Assembly: GCA_032173965.1 (NCBI GenBank)
Contig: CM063294.1
Coordinates: 10,096,452-10,160,451, forward strand
Direction: 5' to 3'
From: Sitta carolinensis
Taxonomy: Eukaryota > Chordata > Aves > Passeriformes > Sittidae
DNA length: 64,000 bases
Shown: positions 24,032-35,935 of the stretch, piece by piece
Position numbering within the stretch: the first letter of the stretch is position 1
Layout: every line of letters begins with the position of its first letter
Position numbers and translations under genes: made by a program
The notes under the pieces: model-generated
Databases searched by the model: none
What the model was told of the DNA's origin: nothing
What the model saw: the letters and a program-made list of their open reading frames with translations, nothing else

Positions 24032-27000
24032 TGCTCCTGATCAGCCCTTCCCCACGAATATCTAAGGGATGTCAAACTGTGATATGTTGTTACCCTCTAT
24101 TGTTACAAGGATGTCATGAATTCATGGAAAAATACCTGGATGAAGATAGAGAGCATTTTTTGAATTTCCTTGAGGAGCTTTCAGAACTGTGCTCCCCTGT
24201 TTGGCAGAAACTTCCCAGGTACCAGAACAGGGGAACATTCAGCAGCACTCAAATAGGAAAGGAATATTTATAGATGATGAGTATTCATTACATTTGAATT
24301 TGCTTTGCTGGCCACCACGTCACAAATACAGTGGCATCACAGGGGAGAAGAATGACTTTAGAATTCGAGAAATGTTTGAGACACACTCCACTGTGACACT
24401 GAAGTTTTGCCAAGTGTTATTTTTCCAACCTTCCAAAAGGAACACACCAGGAAATGACAAAATCAGGTAATTGCAGCATGATTAGTATTATTTCTGAACA
24501 AATTCCTTTAATTTAGCTTTTTTATTATAAGATACTTTCATTGGTGTTACAGTGGGAAAATATATTTTTTTCACTCTGTTCCTCTGCTGGCTTGGGCAGA
24601 TTTCAAAGGGAAATAATTTTGTGAATTGTGGTTTGAAAGCTGAAGGCCAAGAATGGGTGATTTTTTTGAGAATTCATCTGGATGTTATAAAATGTCAGGA
24701 TTTTCAAAGAATGGTGTTCACAGCAGTTTTCAGGTGTCTGGACACTTCCAAATGTTTTATGTTGAGCACCCCAGCATTCAAATACCCCAAAGCAGTCAGT
24801 GGTTACAAAAGGTCTTTGCTCCCATGGAACTTATGTCCCGAACTGTGAATCAACTCAGTGATAACAATCTCAGGATTAAAGGTTTGGTTAGATGAAAATT
24901 TTCTACAAAACTGTCAAAACTTCACAAATAATGAACTAATCTCGTCATTGAACTGAGAGAGGATTGGAGTGAGCATTCAAGTCTCTGTCTGCCAAGTGTT
25001 TCCCCAGAAAAATGAGAATTTGATAAGGCTCCTCCACATCCAAGGAAATGAGTTAATAGCATAACCCAGGATGCTGATGCAGAAAATGGAGCCCACCGGC
25101 GTGGGATGTTTGGAGTGGTTATTCTAATCTGGTTTGCTGTTTGAAAGTTTTTAATGTTTAGCAGTAAAGAATAAAAATAAGCTACTAATAAATAATATTG
25201 GAATGAAGAAAGGCTTTGTGTTTGGCCCAAATCCAGAGTACAAGATTTTTGGGAGTGTGTGGCATTGCAAAAAGTGTGCTTTCATTAAAGCCAGTAGTAC
25301 AACTTCATAAAGTGGTTTTTAAAATCTTAGCCCAAACTGTTTGCTGAGCATAACCAGAAAGCTTTGTGTGTCACAATTAGTCCTTTCTGCTTTCCACCTT
25401 CATTCCATGAATTTATAGTTCTCTTTGTGACAAAACAAATCCTTAGCGTGAAAGTGACTGTAATATAAGCAGTGCTGCTTTATGACCTCATTGAGCAAAG
25501 CAAAAGGGCTTAGGAAGTTTATTAAAAAGATCAAGAATTAAGTTTCATGAAAAAGTTATCTGAAATTTAGAAGATTAAGTTTAACTCAAAAGTAATTCAA
25601 GCATTTGGATGTGTGAGTTAAGGTACAATGGTAGCAGCGAAACAATGAGAAACCACCCTTCATGATGTGGCTGTTTTGGGTTTTCTGAACTTGTGATCCA
25701 CTTTTTGTGAGACAAGTGGTCATCCATGAGTGTAGGTATCCCAAAGCAATTTTTTTTTTAATTCTTGGGCCTGAAAAGCCAAACTTGTAAAGCAGCAAAG
25801 TGCTTAAAGTTGTAAGGAGGCGTCTGAATACAGAATTTCTATCTGTCTGTGGGGTACTTTGAAAATTCCATTAGTTGCTTATTGGAACCACTGGATTGGA
25901 GGATGCTTTCAAAAATGTGGTCCCAGGTGCTGCAGGAACCTGTGTGCTGTTTGCTGTACTACCCTTGAAGTGCCTGTTAGCACTGGGAGCGTAAGGAAAT
26001 TCAGAATTAATTATGTTTGGTTAATACCATATCATTATGGTTTTGTAGCAGCTTTTTCAGAGGTGCTGTACCTATCCCGTGAAAAAGCAAAGTGCTTTTC
26101 CCACAGAGGTCCCTCCTGGGTAGTGAAATGGCAGTGGAGTGCTGGATCTCTCCCCTGCTGCTGGAGGCTGAACAGACAGCTCGTGTTGCTGAGGTTCCCT
26201 GAGATCCCAGGCTTGCCTATGGAATTCATAGGTTTGGTGTTACCTGATCCATGCCCAGAGGGAAGGGCAGCACTCGGAGCAAATTCTGCCTGACCACAGC
26301 ACTGCTCATCTTTCCAGCCACAGCGTTAGTGCATGGGTTGGGGTTTGAGGTCACAGCACTTCCCTGCAGGACGTTCAGGTGAGAGCATCGCTCCACTCCC
26401 TGGGCTGCCTGGGGAGAAGAGGGGGTGAAAGGAATATTTCTGACCATGTCTGGCTCTCTGAGACACTGAAAGGCAAAGCTACTGTGATTAGGGGCCCTTT
26501 GGGGAAAATTACTCTTTTTTGGGATTGCGACCCTGCAGGTGATGGTGAGTGCTGCCTCCTCCTTCAGCCCTGAGCCTGAGCAGAGGGGCCTGCAGGAAAG
26601 CTCAGAGTCAGGTGCCTGCTCAATATCAGCTGCCAAATATTTTTTATGAGCTTGCTCCTGGCTGCTCCCTACCTATGATATTGTCTTGCCGAGATCCTTT
26701 GGTGCTTTCCTGAGCCAGCAGGGAACTCCCTGGGTCTCCAGGCTTGCAGAGGTGTCTTCCCGTTTCTGCTTATTGTATGGCAGAAAGAGGATCCTAATTC
26801 AGGCAGGCTGACTCACCCAGCCAGAGCTGGAGTCTGACGTTTGACAGGCTGAAATGCCTGAGGTAGGTGGTCTGAATGTGGCCCTAAATAAATAAATAAA
26901 AACCTAGCATGACTTTATCAGAGACATTGAAAGAATAACTTTTCTAAGCATTTGTAGGCTCGAGTCCAAAGTATTCACTCAGATTTTCAGCGTGCTGGTT

Positions 27001-27285
27001 TTATGTGGTGTCATTGCTGGACAGATACTATGAACTATAAATATAATTTTATGCTTATGTTTTTGCAAGTAAAGCCTAAATGGCTGGGACGGGGTGCCTG
27101 ACCCTGCACTCAGAGCAGCACAAAGAACAGAGGAAGGAACAGTCTGAGAGACACAGCACAGCAGAGACAAGGGGGTCTCAGTCTGTGCAACGACTGCTGC
27201 TTGAAATGCAGTGCAGGTTATGTTGCCTCCAGCTCTGTCCCACTGCCATCACAAACAGGGGCTGAGGATTATATTGCATTGCTAT

Positions 27286-27350
27286 CTAATAACAATAAAA
27301 AAATATTAATAGTATTATTAATAATTATATAATAATAATGAAACAGTACT
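27286..27350. repeat. TAA/TTA-rich imperfect microsatellite
   Basis: Almost pure A/T sequence made of TAA, AAT and TTA words (AATATTAATAGTATTATTAA and ATAATAATAATG). It is an imperfect trinucleotide repeat with short self-complementary pieces, in intron 8. Confidence 0.85.
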
Positions 27351-27829
27351 GTCCATTAATTTGCGTATCTACCCTTTCCACCCCAGATATTGATTAGTTT
27401 TCAGTGTATTTCTGGCCAGAACAGAAATTTAGCTAAACCCTCTGATCACTGGGATGCTTTTCCTGCAGAAGGGCCAGATTCCCTACCTTTCCCCTTGGCC
27501 CAGGGCCTGGAAACCCGAGGCCATGCACGGGCCCTTGGTCCCTCCGTTGGCAGCTCGAGGTAACCTGTCAGAGACAGCCCCAGCCCAGTTTTTGCACATG
27601 ATGAATATGGATCTGTGCTGCATCTGGCAGGCTGCAACAATGAATGCAGGAGACTGTCATTAATAGATAATAAAAGCAGAAAGAAACATTAATGGGAATA
27701 AGCTTTTCTTTTAGTGCAACTGATTATTACTTTTTTGTTCTTGGGCTGTGACTAGGTGGAGCTGCAAAGAGCAGCTACCAGTGCTGTGTGCACGCATGTG
27801 TTTCATTGCTGGCTGTTTTTTAATCTGAA

Positions 27830-28460
27830 ATATTTAACCATGACATCTTCAAAGTGCGACTGTGTCATACATCCTCATACACTAATAGATTTCAAAGATG
27901 AAGAGCCTTGCTGCTTTATGTTTAGTCATGCCTTCATCTATAAATTTATGGCAGTATTATGGCTTAATGAATTGAACAAGTCCCAGAACAACAACAAAAA
28001 TGCTCTTTTGTTTGAATTTAGATACAGCGCACTTTGTTCTTCAAACGAGTAATAAAACCAATATGTTTCTTTAGTGGTAAACTTCGGGGTAACTTCATTT
28101 CACATTACTAATCAGGCACTTGGGGGGCTGTGTGTGCACACACACGTGTGTGTGTGTGGGGTAAACGGGTGCTCTCAGTCGTGGTGGTGGACGTAGGCTG
28201 AGCATTCGTATTCTGATAGTGATAGGCAAACCTCCCAGAACAGATGGAGCAGAGTTCAGCACAAAGGTTTAATCCTATCAGGGTGATTCCTGTATGGCCA
28301 TCTGGATAATCCGGTGCACAAATTCAGTGCCTGTTAAAAGTACAGCGTAGGCCAAGATTAGCGTCACAGATTTTCCACTAGACTTGTTCATATTTGACTT
28401 TATGATTCTCAGACTCCAGAAAATTGCATTAGAGAGCCTGTGATTTGTGAGAGAAATCAG
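27830..28460 (+). promoter_or_regulatory. Candidate conserved element around the GT/CA tract, intron 8
   Basis: Repeat-free sequence flanks the alternating tract at 28129-28158 on both sides. It includes AAACGAGTAATAAAACCAAT on the left, and on the right a CpG-retaining part with GGTTTAATCCTATCAGGGTG and CTGGATAATCCGG (OTX/PITX-type TAATCC words). The call rests on composition and motif words only. Confidence 0.3.
28129..28158. repeat. GT/CA alternating tract with CACGTG centre (Z-DNA type)
   Basis: Thirty nucleotides alternate strictly between pyrimidine and purine: a GT run, then CA, then GT again. The changes of direction make two overlapping perfect palindromes, one centred on GC at 28136-28137 and one on CG at 28145-28146; the second contains the E-box CACGTG at 28143-28148. 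Such tracts can adopt Z-DNA or cruciform structure under supercoiling, by established knowledge. A role in this gene is not shown. Confidence 0.9.
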
Positions 28461-30877
28461 ATGAGGAACAAGAACTCTTAGGGTACTTGAATTTCCCTTG
28501 AAGAAACTGGATTACAGTCACTCCCTGTCCCTGGCAGAACTGCTTTTTGTTTCTGCACGAGTTGTTCTTGTTTCTGAAAGATGATTACTGCAAGCTCTCT
28601 GTTGTGGGCAGACTTTCTCAATTCTGCTGAACAAAGTGACCCCAGCTAAAAATTAATATTAATTGTATCTCATTTTTATCAGGAAAATAAATTCTTTGTT
28701 TCCTGTAGAATCCATCTCATGTGAATTTCTGATTGTTGTGCTGTCTAATGTAGCATGGGGTGGGGTTAATTTGATGGATGTGGGGTTCTGGTTTTGTTAT
28801 TTGTGATAGTGAAAGATGTCATAAAATGTAATTGACACTATTATTTAGTATGGCAGTGAGAATTTAGATTTAGAATGAACTCTCTGTTTCACCTAGAATA
28901 GTTTCTGTATATCACTATCTAAACCTTGCCAGTATGCCATAATGTACCAGTGGAATTTGGAGCATCAAGGCTCAGCCCTGGTGTGCTCTGGATGCTGAGC
29001 CTGTTGCACCTTACAGGATTTTGTCTGCTCCTGTGTTCTGATTCTAGGGAGATTTATTAAGAAGGATTTTCTGTTTTGTTAAGGTACTGATGGAAAATGA
29101 AAAGGAGGAAACAGGACCAGGGTTGGTGGTAAAACAAACAAGGAATTTGGAAATTGTACCCACCTGCCCTTCTGTTAGGTTGGGGTTCAACAAAGCAGTA
29201 AGGCACAGGGTTAGCAATTAACAAATATAAATTTCTTTGTTGGATCATGAAGGACCAGTCAGTTGAATTAAGTCTGTTTTGGAGTATGCAAACTATGCAA
29301 TTATGTTTGTTTTGACAAACTTTTAGGGCTGATTTATAGTGCACATTTTGGATTTGCAAGGTTGCCTCCATCCTCACCCAGAAATTGCATCAGAACAACT
29401 ATTTTTAAACTTCAGTGCACTTAACCAGATGCAGTCTCCTTTTGGACATGCCTATTGTTTTTAAAATAGTCAGAGGAATTTAGCTGGGCTCCATAACTTC
29501 ATAAGGGAAGTTAATGGTGGAAAGCCATTGAAATTGAAATAGGAAAGGCAGATACGATTTTTTTTTCACTGTTTTATTAACAATGCTTTGGAGCCCATAC
29601 CCAGATACAATAATCCCATCCATGTCTCACACCTCAGTCCCCTACGTGGTGTTTTTTGCCTTTGGCTTTCATACACTGCTCCTGTGCCTCTGCAAATGAC
29701 ACCATGGGAGGAAGGGGTGAAAGAAAAGAGGTGCAATAATCTGGAGGCTCATGGTACAAAATTTATCTTGCTTAGGGGTCAAAATATGTTTGTGCCTCCC
29801 TGGGGGAGCAGAGCAGTCACTGCTTTGGTGTTGAGGTCAGAGCAAACATGTCCCCAGTTGTGGAGCTGGAGGTGCTGCCAGGATTTGAATGCCCTGTGCA
29901 ATATTGTTGGGTGTCTGGTTTTCCTGCTGATCCAGCCTGTGCATCCCTGGGCACCTGAGCTGCTCGAGAGCACAGGGAGTGCTGGAGCTCAGGGGCTTCA
30001 CTGCGTTAGGCAGGGAGCAATGTTTGGCCAAAGCCACCCACAGCAGTTTCTTCATAGCTGGCTCAAGATGAAAGTTCTGCAGTTCTGGGGCAAAAATAAT
30101 GAATGAGAAAATTAGAGCCTAAAGCCAGCCCAAAGTTTCCTAGGACTGAAAAAGTCTGAGTAGCACATTAAAAAATTGACAATAAAGTTGTGAGGCTTCT
30201 TGAAATATATATATTTAGAGAAAGTGCAGAAATCTTTTTCAAGAAGAATAATACATACATTGTTTTATATATATATATTAATGTTTAGGCTGAACCTTTA
30301 ACTGAAAATAATTTCAAGTGAGTTTAAAACATTGCATTTTTCTGGGGAATTTATTATTTGCCAAACAAACATGACAGATCTTTCTTTGGAGGTTGAGTTT
30401 TATTCACTTGCAGGGAGATACTAGGGACTCTGACTGTTTTATTAATTTTTGGAAAGTAGGAGGTAGCTCCTAAAGTAAAACAAAAAATAACTCAAATAAG
30501 CAAAGAAACTCCTGGAACTTCCTCTGTGATGTGAAAGGGTTTAAGAGAATGAATGAAAATACATTTCTTGCAATCATACAGAGATAACTAAATTACTATT
30601 TTATGGAAATGTTGTAAGTAAAATACAGAGCAGATTTTTTTTGTAACAGGTCTCTCATTATTCTGGATTGCCTCCTTTTTCCATGCAGTCATTTTTCAGG
30701 CACTGATCAACAACTGAGAGCTTTGGAAATCATTAAGGAAAGAGAAACACAGAGGACTCCATGAAATGTAACTTTGCTAGCTGAGGCATCAGCAAGGATA
30801 AAAGAGAAACACTGGGTTAAGTATTGATTGTAGGTGGAATATTATCCCAGGTAATTTACATTTTCATTTCCCATTAA

Positions 30878-31285
30878 CGGGAGCCGTGCATCCAAAACGT
30901 TCGGCAGAAAATCACGGCCAAGACCTTTAATTCCACTCTTGGAAAACAGAAACAAATGCAACCTTCCCTTCCCCCAGCCTGCAGGGACTGCACGGCGCGT
31001 GTATTTTTGGTTCAGTGATTTCACCCGGTGCAGATGTCACGAAGGACCGGGAGGAGGTTGCCATTTCTGGCAGGGTGCTGTAATCTTTAAGGCTCACATA
31101 TGCTGAAAGCCCCAAATATCGAGGAGCTGTGGAGGACAGGGCTGGGCAGGGGGAGCAGGGCATTGCATCCTCGTGCCTGTGTCGCCGTGGGTTATCTGCT
31201 GGAGAGGGAAACCTCTGCTCCCTGCTTCCTGCACGGCAGCTGCTCATTGTCAGCAGAGAATGGAGACTGAGCCGCCTCCGTACGC
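30878..31285. other. CpG-dense patch, intron 8
   Basis: I count 19 CpG dinucleotides in about 410 nt, including GCACGGCGCGTG near 30990-31000, TGTCGCCGTGG near 31180-31190 and GAGCCGCCTCCGTACGCAAG near 31269-31288. The surrounding kilobases are CpG-poor. It could be a small unmethylated regulatory island or a conserved element; no transcript start is visible. Confidence 0.6.
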
Positions 31286-32459
31286 AAGAGGAAGGCAGGA
31301 AGATCATCACTGCACCCAGATAAGCAGCATTGTTTAGCTTAAGAGTGAAGATTTAATGCTCCAGTAAAATACATGAAAGCTCTGCCACATTCCCTTTCCC
31401 TGGAGTGTCCATGACTAACCCTTTGGGCTGGTGCTGAGGGCTCTTCCCCATCCAGGCTGGTTTCATAAACTTCAGTTGCTCTCAGCTGCCTGTGCTGGAT
31501 GCGGCCCCAGCAAAGCCCAACAAATCAGGCTGCAGTGGCTCCACTGCCTCGGCAGACAGAGTTTTTAGGGTTCACCCTTTCAGCGTGCTCAGAATAGTGA
31601 TGAGCCTGACAATCCCCACTTCTCAGGAATGAGGATATTATTTAGGAGAAAACAAAACCACCCAAAAACCCACACAGTCCCCCTCCTCGACAAAACAGCC
31701 CAGCTCAACCTGTCAAAAAATATTCGTCTTATGCTTTGAAATTGGAAAAAAATCCCCAAATTAGTGCTGAGTTCTGAGGCCAAGGTGTTGGCACTGCAGT
31801 GTGGGCTGTGCTGGTCCTCGTGTGAGGCTGGCTGAGCCCTGCCCTGCACAGGGGGCTCCACACATGGCCCAAGGCTGTTGGAAATGGGAAGCCCCAGTTC
31901 TGTACCTACTGCCCAGCTCTTGGGAGCTTTTCACAGGGCATTGCCCAACTATCTTAAAAAATCAAGTTCCTTATCCTGAAACTTCTTCTTGGGTTTTTAA
32001 GCACTTACTTGAGTCGTTCGTTGTATCACAACTTCCATAAGTTAAGGTTTTGAGTGCTTAAAACTGATTTGTGTTGATATTCTGAAAAATCAGTCATTTG
32101 GCGAAAGCTTTTAATGGGTTGCAGGATCAGACCCATAAACTGTGGGTTAATCTGTGGCTCATTTATTTATTTAGCCTGGAATTAGGTTTTACCCAAGGAA
32201 AAAAAAAGGAAAATTAAATTAAATTCCAGATATTTTCAGTACTTCCTCTAAGATGAGACATAAATTCCCTGTTCCTCTTAATTCCCAGTTTTAATGCCTT
32301 TATGCAACTCTCCTTGCGTGTCACAATACTCTTAGAGAGAAGAAAAATAAAAGCATGTGCCCTATCATTTAAACTCCTGTTGTGATGCAGCAACTGTTGT
32401 CAGAGCCTCATCTATGGAATAATAGAGGATAAAACCACACTTCATGATAAAAACTGCAG

Positions 32460-32720
32460 GCGAGGTCATTCTTACAGTCACCAGCACAAACTGGATATTA
32501 ATCATAGAGCAAATACATTTCAGAAGCTAAATAGGAGCAGTCCCAGAGCCCTGCTGATAGCTGTGCATCCCACTAATTCACCTCAGTGAACATTTACCTC
32601 TAAGCTCAATTAACCCTTATTCCAAGGCCACCCATAAACTTTGTGGTAAATATGTTTTTTTCCCTCCGGCCTCTGTTTTCTATCAGTGGAACAGATCATT
32701 TCTGTTGGAGGATGAAAAGC
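32460..32720 (+). promoter_or_regulatory. Candidate conserved element in intron 8
   Basis: Non-repetitive sequence with GGATATTAATCATAGAGCAA, CACTAATTCACC and GCTCAATTAACCCTTATTCC. Texture suggests a regulatory element; nothing more specific can be said. Confidence 0.28.
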
Positions 32721-33006
32721 TATCTCTGTTTAGAAATGCAGGTCCCTAATTAAGAGTATGAAACGTCCAGTGTGTGTTTGTGAGGGGCTGGAGTTGGTCG
32801 ATTATTGATTCTGTAAATTCAGATGCTCCTCAGGGCGTCTGTTATTTCTTCTGTCATCAGGTGCTGCTTGAGGCAGGTAGGAATGCTCAGGAGGCAGGTG
32901 GGAGGTGTGTGGGGGAGAGGAATTTCCTACTGCAATTGCCTGCACACAAAGTTAGTTGTTAAATGTGTACAAGAAGCTAAGAGGAGACGTTATTGCTGTT
33001 GTTTAG

Positions 33007-33060
33007 TTGTTATTATTATTATTATTATTATTGTTATTAGTATTATTAGTACTGTTATTA
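33007..33060. repeat. ATT trinucleotide run, interrupted
   Basis: A microsatellite of TTA/ATT units, pure at first and then interrupted by G substitutions (TTGTTATTAG, TATTAGTA). It lies in intron 8. Confidence 0.92.
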
Positions 33061-33159
33061 TTCTCCCTGCCAAGCATTGTTCAGAGGCAAATTGGAAATG
33101 TGGTAATTAGGCCCTGACTGGTAGTGTAGTACTTGTGTCCTGAGCCAAAGTTCAACGCC

Positions 33160-33560
33160 CTGAAATGAAATTTAAACCAATTAATCTGTTAGATTTTTAT
33201 CGCTTGTCCGTGTTTTCTCAGCAATTCCCTCAGCACATGGCCTTTGATCAACTCTCATACAAAAGCTAAAATGTGTGCCTGCTGCTAGCAAGATGGGGCT
33301 GACATTAACATGGCACTCATAAAACAATCAGAGCAGTGAAGCCCTCAAACAGACAGGGCAGAGTAATATTTAATAAAAGCGCACACATAATCTTCAGAAT
33401 TAGCATTTTGTGCCTTGCAGTACCTTTGGGAGAAGAGCTTTTATTTGTGGAGTGATCATTATTATAACAAAGAAGAGCTACCTAATAATTTCCACTTTAA
33501 GTCTGCAATATGCCATGAGCATTTCTGAACCATTATGCTAAACTGTGGCGGGGTAATCAT
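33160..33560 (+). promoter_or_regulatory. Candidate conserved element in intron 8
   Basis: Non-repetitive sequence rich in homeodomain-type words (AACCAATTAATCTG, TCAGAATTAGCATTTTG, CTACCTAATAATTTCC) and a TTTGATCAA LEF/TCF-like word near 33242-33250. It follows the ATT microsatellite at 33007. Supported by texture only. Confidence 0.35.
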
Positions 33561-35739
33561 TTTATTGTCACAGTTTGAGGGAAGAAAAATCCCTGTGTAT
33601 CAGTAGCTGGGAAGTGTGGGAACACAGCAACACACTGGCACACGCAGCACACAACAAAAAACTTTTCTTTTTTTTGCTCCCCATGTGCTGGAGTTGGTAC
33701 CTGCCATCCTTTGTATGGGAGGTGATAAGATTTTAACAACGTGTGCTTTGAGGAAAATGAAGATTTCATAAGAACGTTGTTTTCCTTGGAGGCATTATGG
33801 GTTTTGCTCATAAATCCTTAACATTTCCTGATAGAGGCCTTGCTTTGAAGTCAGTGGCAGGGTTCCTTTTGGCTCAGTAAGTTTGGGATGGCAGAGCCTG
33901 CCTCTGAGATCTGTCTGAGCCTGGATGGGCAGAGGGGGGCACTGGCTTGCCCTGCTGTTATGCCAAGGAGAGCAGCTCATGAAGACTCATAACCATTGGG
34001 CCATTCCAGCAGTGCAGGATGTGGCCACATCCCCTTCAGCCAGGAGCTGCCAGGTCCTGCTGCAGCTGGAGAGGCAGCTTTGGTGTTCCCTCAGCCCTGC
34101 TGTCCTGGAAAAGCACAGTGGATGTGACACACTCATACTAAAGGGTCTGAAAATCCTGGCTGATAGCTGGGCTACCAGACTCTCTTGGTTCCTATTGTAG
34201 TTGGTTTCCAGCTGTACTCTCAACAACAACAGGAAAGTTCATATATGTAGGAAAGAGCAATTATTCTTTTCTCGTTGTTATCATTCTTCCCTGGACTTTA
34301 AGTCTGTCCATGTTATCAATCATTATGTTTCACTGCCTTGATTAGGACTGGTCTGAAGTCCTTCACTGTATTTTGTAATCACTGAAGCTTCAGACTAACT
34401 AAAACTCTTTTTCTATGGAAAAAGCTAAATTTTATGTAACCTTTTTTCTATTTGTTTTAAAAACACCATTTCAGAAATGATGCTTTGGGGTTACAGAAGG
34501 GCATGAGAAGTGATAATATTTTGAAACAAAACATTATGTTTTTCTTGGAGGTATTGAAAAGTGTTATAGTTGATTCCAGATATAGATTCTGGAACTTTGC
34601 ATTCTGGGGAAAAAAAAAAAAAAAAAAAGTTCTGTGTTCAAAACCAAATGTAGAAAAATCAAGTTCTCCAGTGAAAAGATTATTCTGCCTAGCTCTGTTT
34701 TCCTAGGGTTGCACAGAAGTAAACACCTTCCAGACAGTGCTTTGAAAGCTGCCAAGTGATTAAGAGCAGAAGTATGAAGAGCTGAGGGCCTGAGCTGGCC
34801 AGACATTTGTACCAGGGGCACAAATAGAGCTGAGGTCATTGCCTTGCCCCCTCCCAGTGTTACCTGTGGAGCTGCTGCAAACGGGACCCAATTCATCCTC
34901 CCTGGTGCTCCAAGCAAAGGGCCTGGGAAGGGCAAAGTTTTAGACAGACCAGCGTCCTGAATGACACTGGATACTGCAAATATGTCATTGTATAAACATG
35001 TTCTGTGCCCTCAAAAACAGGTAGCAGTCTGGATGCCTCCCTCAGCACGTCAGCTTGGGATGCAGCCCTTCAGGGCCACTTCCCTGGCTGGGCAGCACCT
35101 CCTGCAGCCCTTCCAGCCTTTACAGACACTGGCACTTTAGAATAACAGAAGTGGTGTGGGGAAAGTTGTGGAGTCTGGTTTTTGTGACATGGGAAAATGA
35201 TGCCCTGAAATCTTTTGGGATTGCACGGTGCTCTCACTCCATCTCAGGCTGTGCCTGCTAAGGGCACCATCCTGCTCTCTTTCTGAAACCTCCAAGTCCT
35301 GACTTTTTATCCTCAGAGATGTCCTGGGATATGGCCAGCAGGTTGGATAAGGCACTGATTCAGCACAATTTCTACGTATTTAAATCAAATGACATGTGCT
35401 GTTGGACACAGTGGCTTTGCAGGTGAGAGTGTCCCAGTGAAGAACTCACTGAAGTGATCCTGAAGTGTGTCAGTGAAGAGCCCCAGTTCAGCACAGAGCC
35501 CTGAGCACCTGCCTCAGTCTCCCTGGCTGCCATGGATGGGACTTGGCATGTGTTTGATGTGAAGCAAATACATTTATAAAATATTAGAATCAAATACATG
35601 AGGCAGCACAGAGAGGGCAGCCACTTGGGAACACAAAGAATATCACAACATAAATAGCAAGAACTTTTTTGTGAGGCCCTGTAACTGCACAAGAGTGTCT
35701 TGCATTTATTTTAAATATTACTTGAATCTATAATTTTCA

Positions 35740-35935
35740 ATTGTAGAGTCATTTATGTTGGAAAAAAACCTCTAAGATTGAGTCCAACTGTAAACCTGGC
35801 ACTGCCAAGCCCACCACTAAACCATGTCCCCAAGTGCCACATCTACATGGCTTTTAAATACCTCCAGGGATGGTGACTCAACCACTTCCCTGGGCAGCCT
35901 CTTCCAGTGCTTGACAACCCTTTCAGCAAAGCCTG
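35740..35935 (-). mobile_element. CR1 LINE 3' fragment (third copy, diverged)
   Basis: The segment contains TTTATGTTGGAAAAAAACCT, GAGTCCAACTGTAAACCTGG, CACCACTAAACCATGTCCCC, CCTCCAGGGATGGTGACTCA and CTGGGCAGCCTCTTCCAGTG. These are characteristic words of an avian CR1 3' region in reverse complement. It is again a 3' piece of about 200 bp on the minus strand. The left edge lacks a clean terminal microsatellite and the right edge fades after TTTCAGCAAAG, so both limits are approximate. Confidence 0.85.

Noticed and set aside
29588..30106. 172-codon open frame on the + strand
   Set aside because: No recognisable domain, and open frames also exist on the opposite strand; it fits a chance frame in intron 8.
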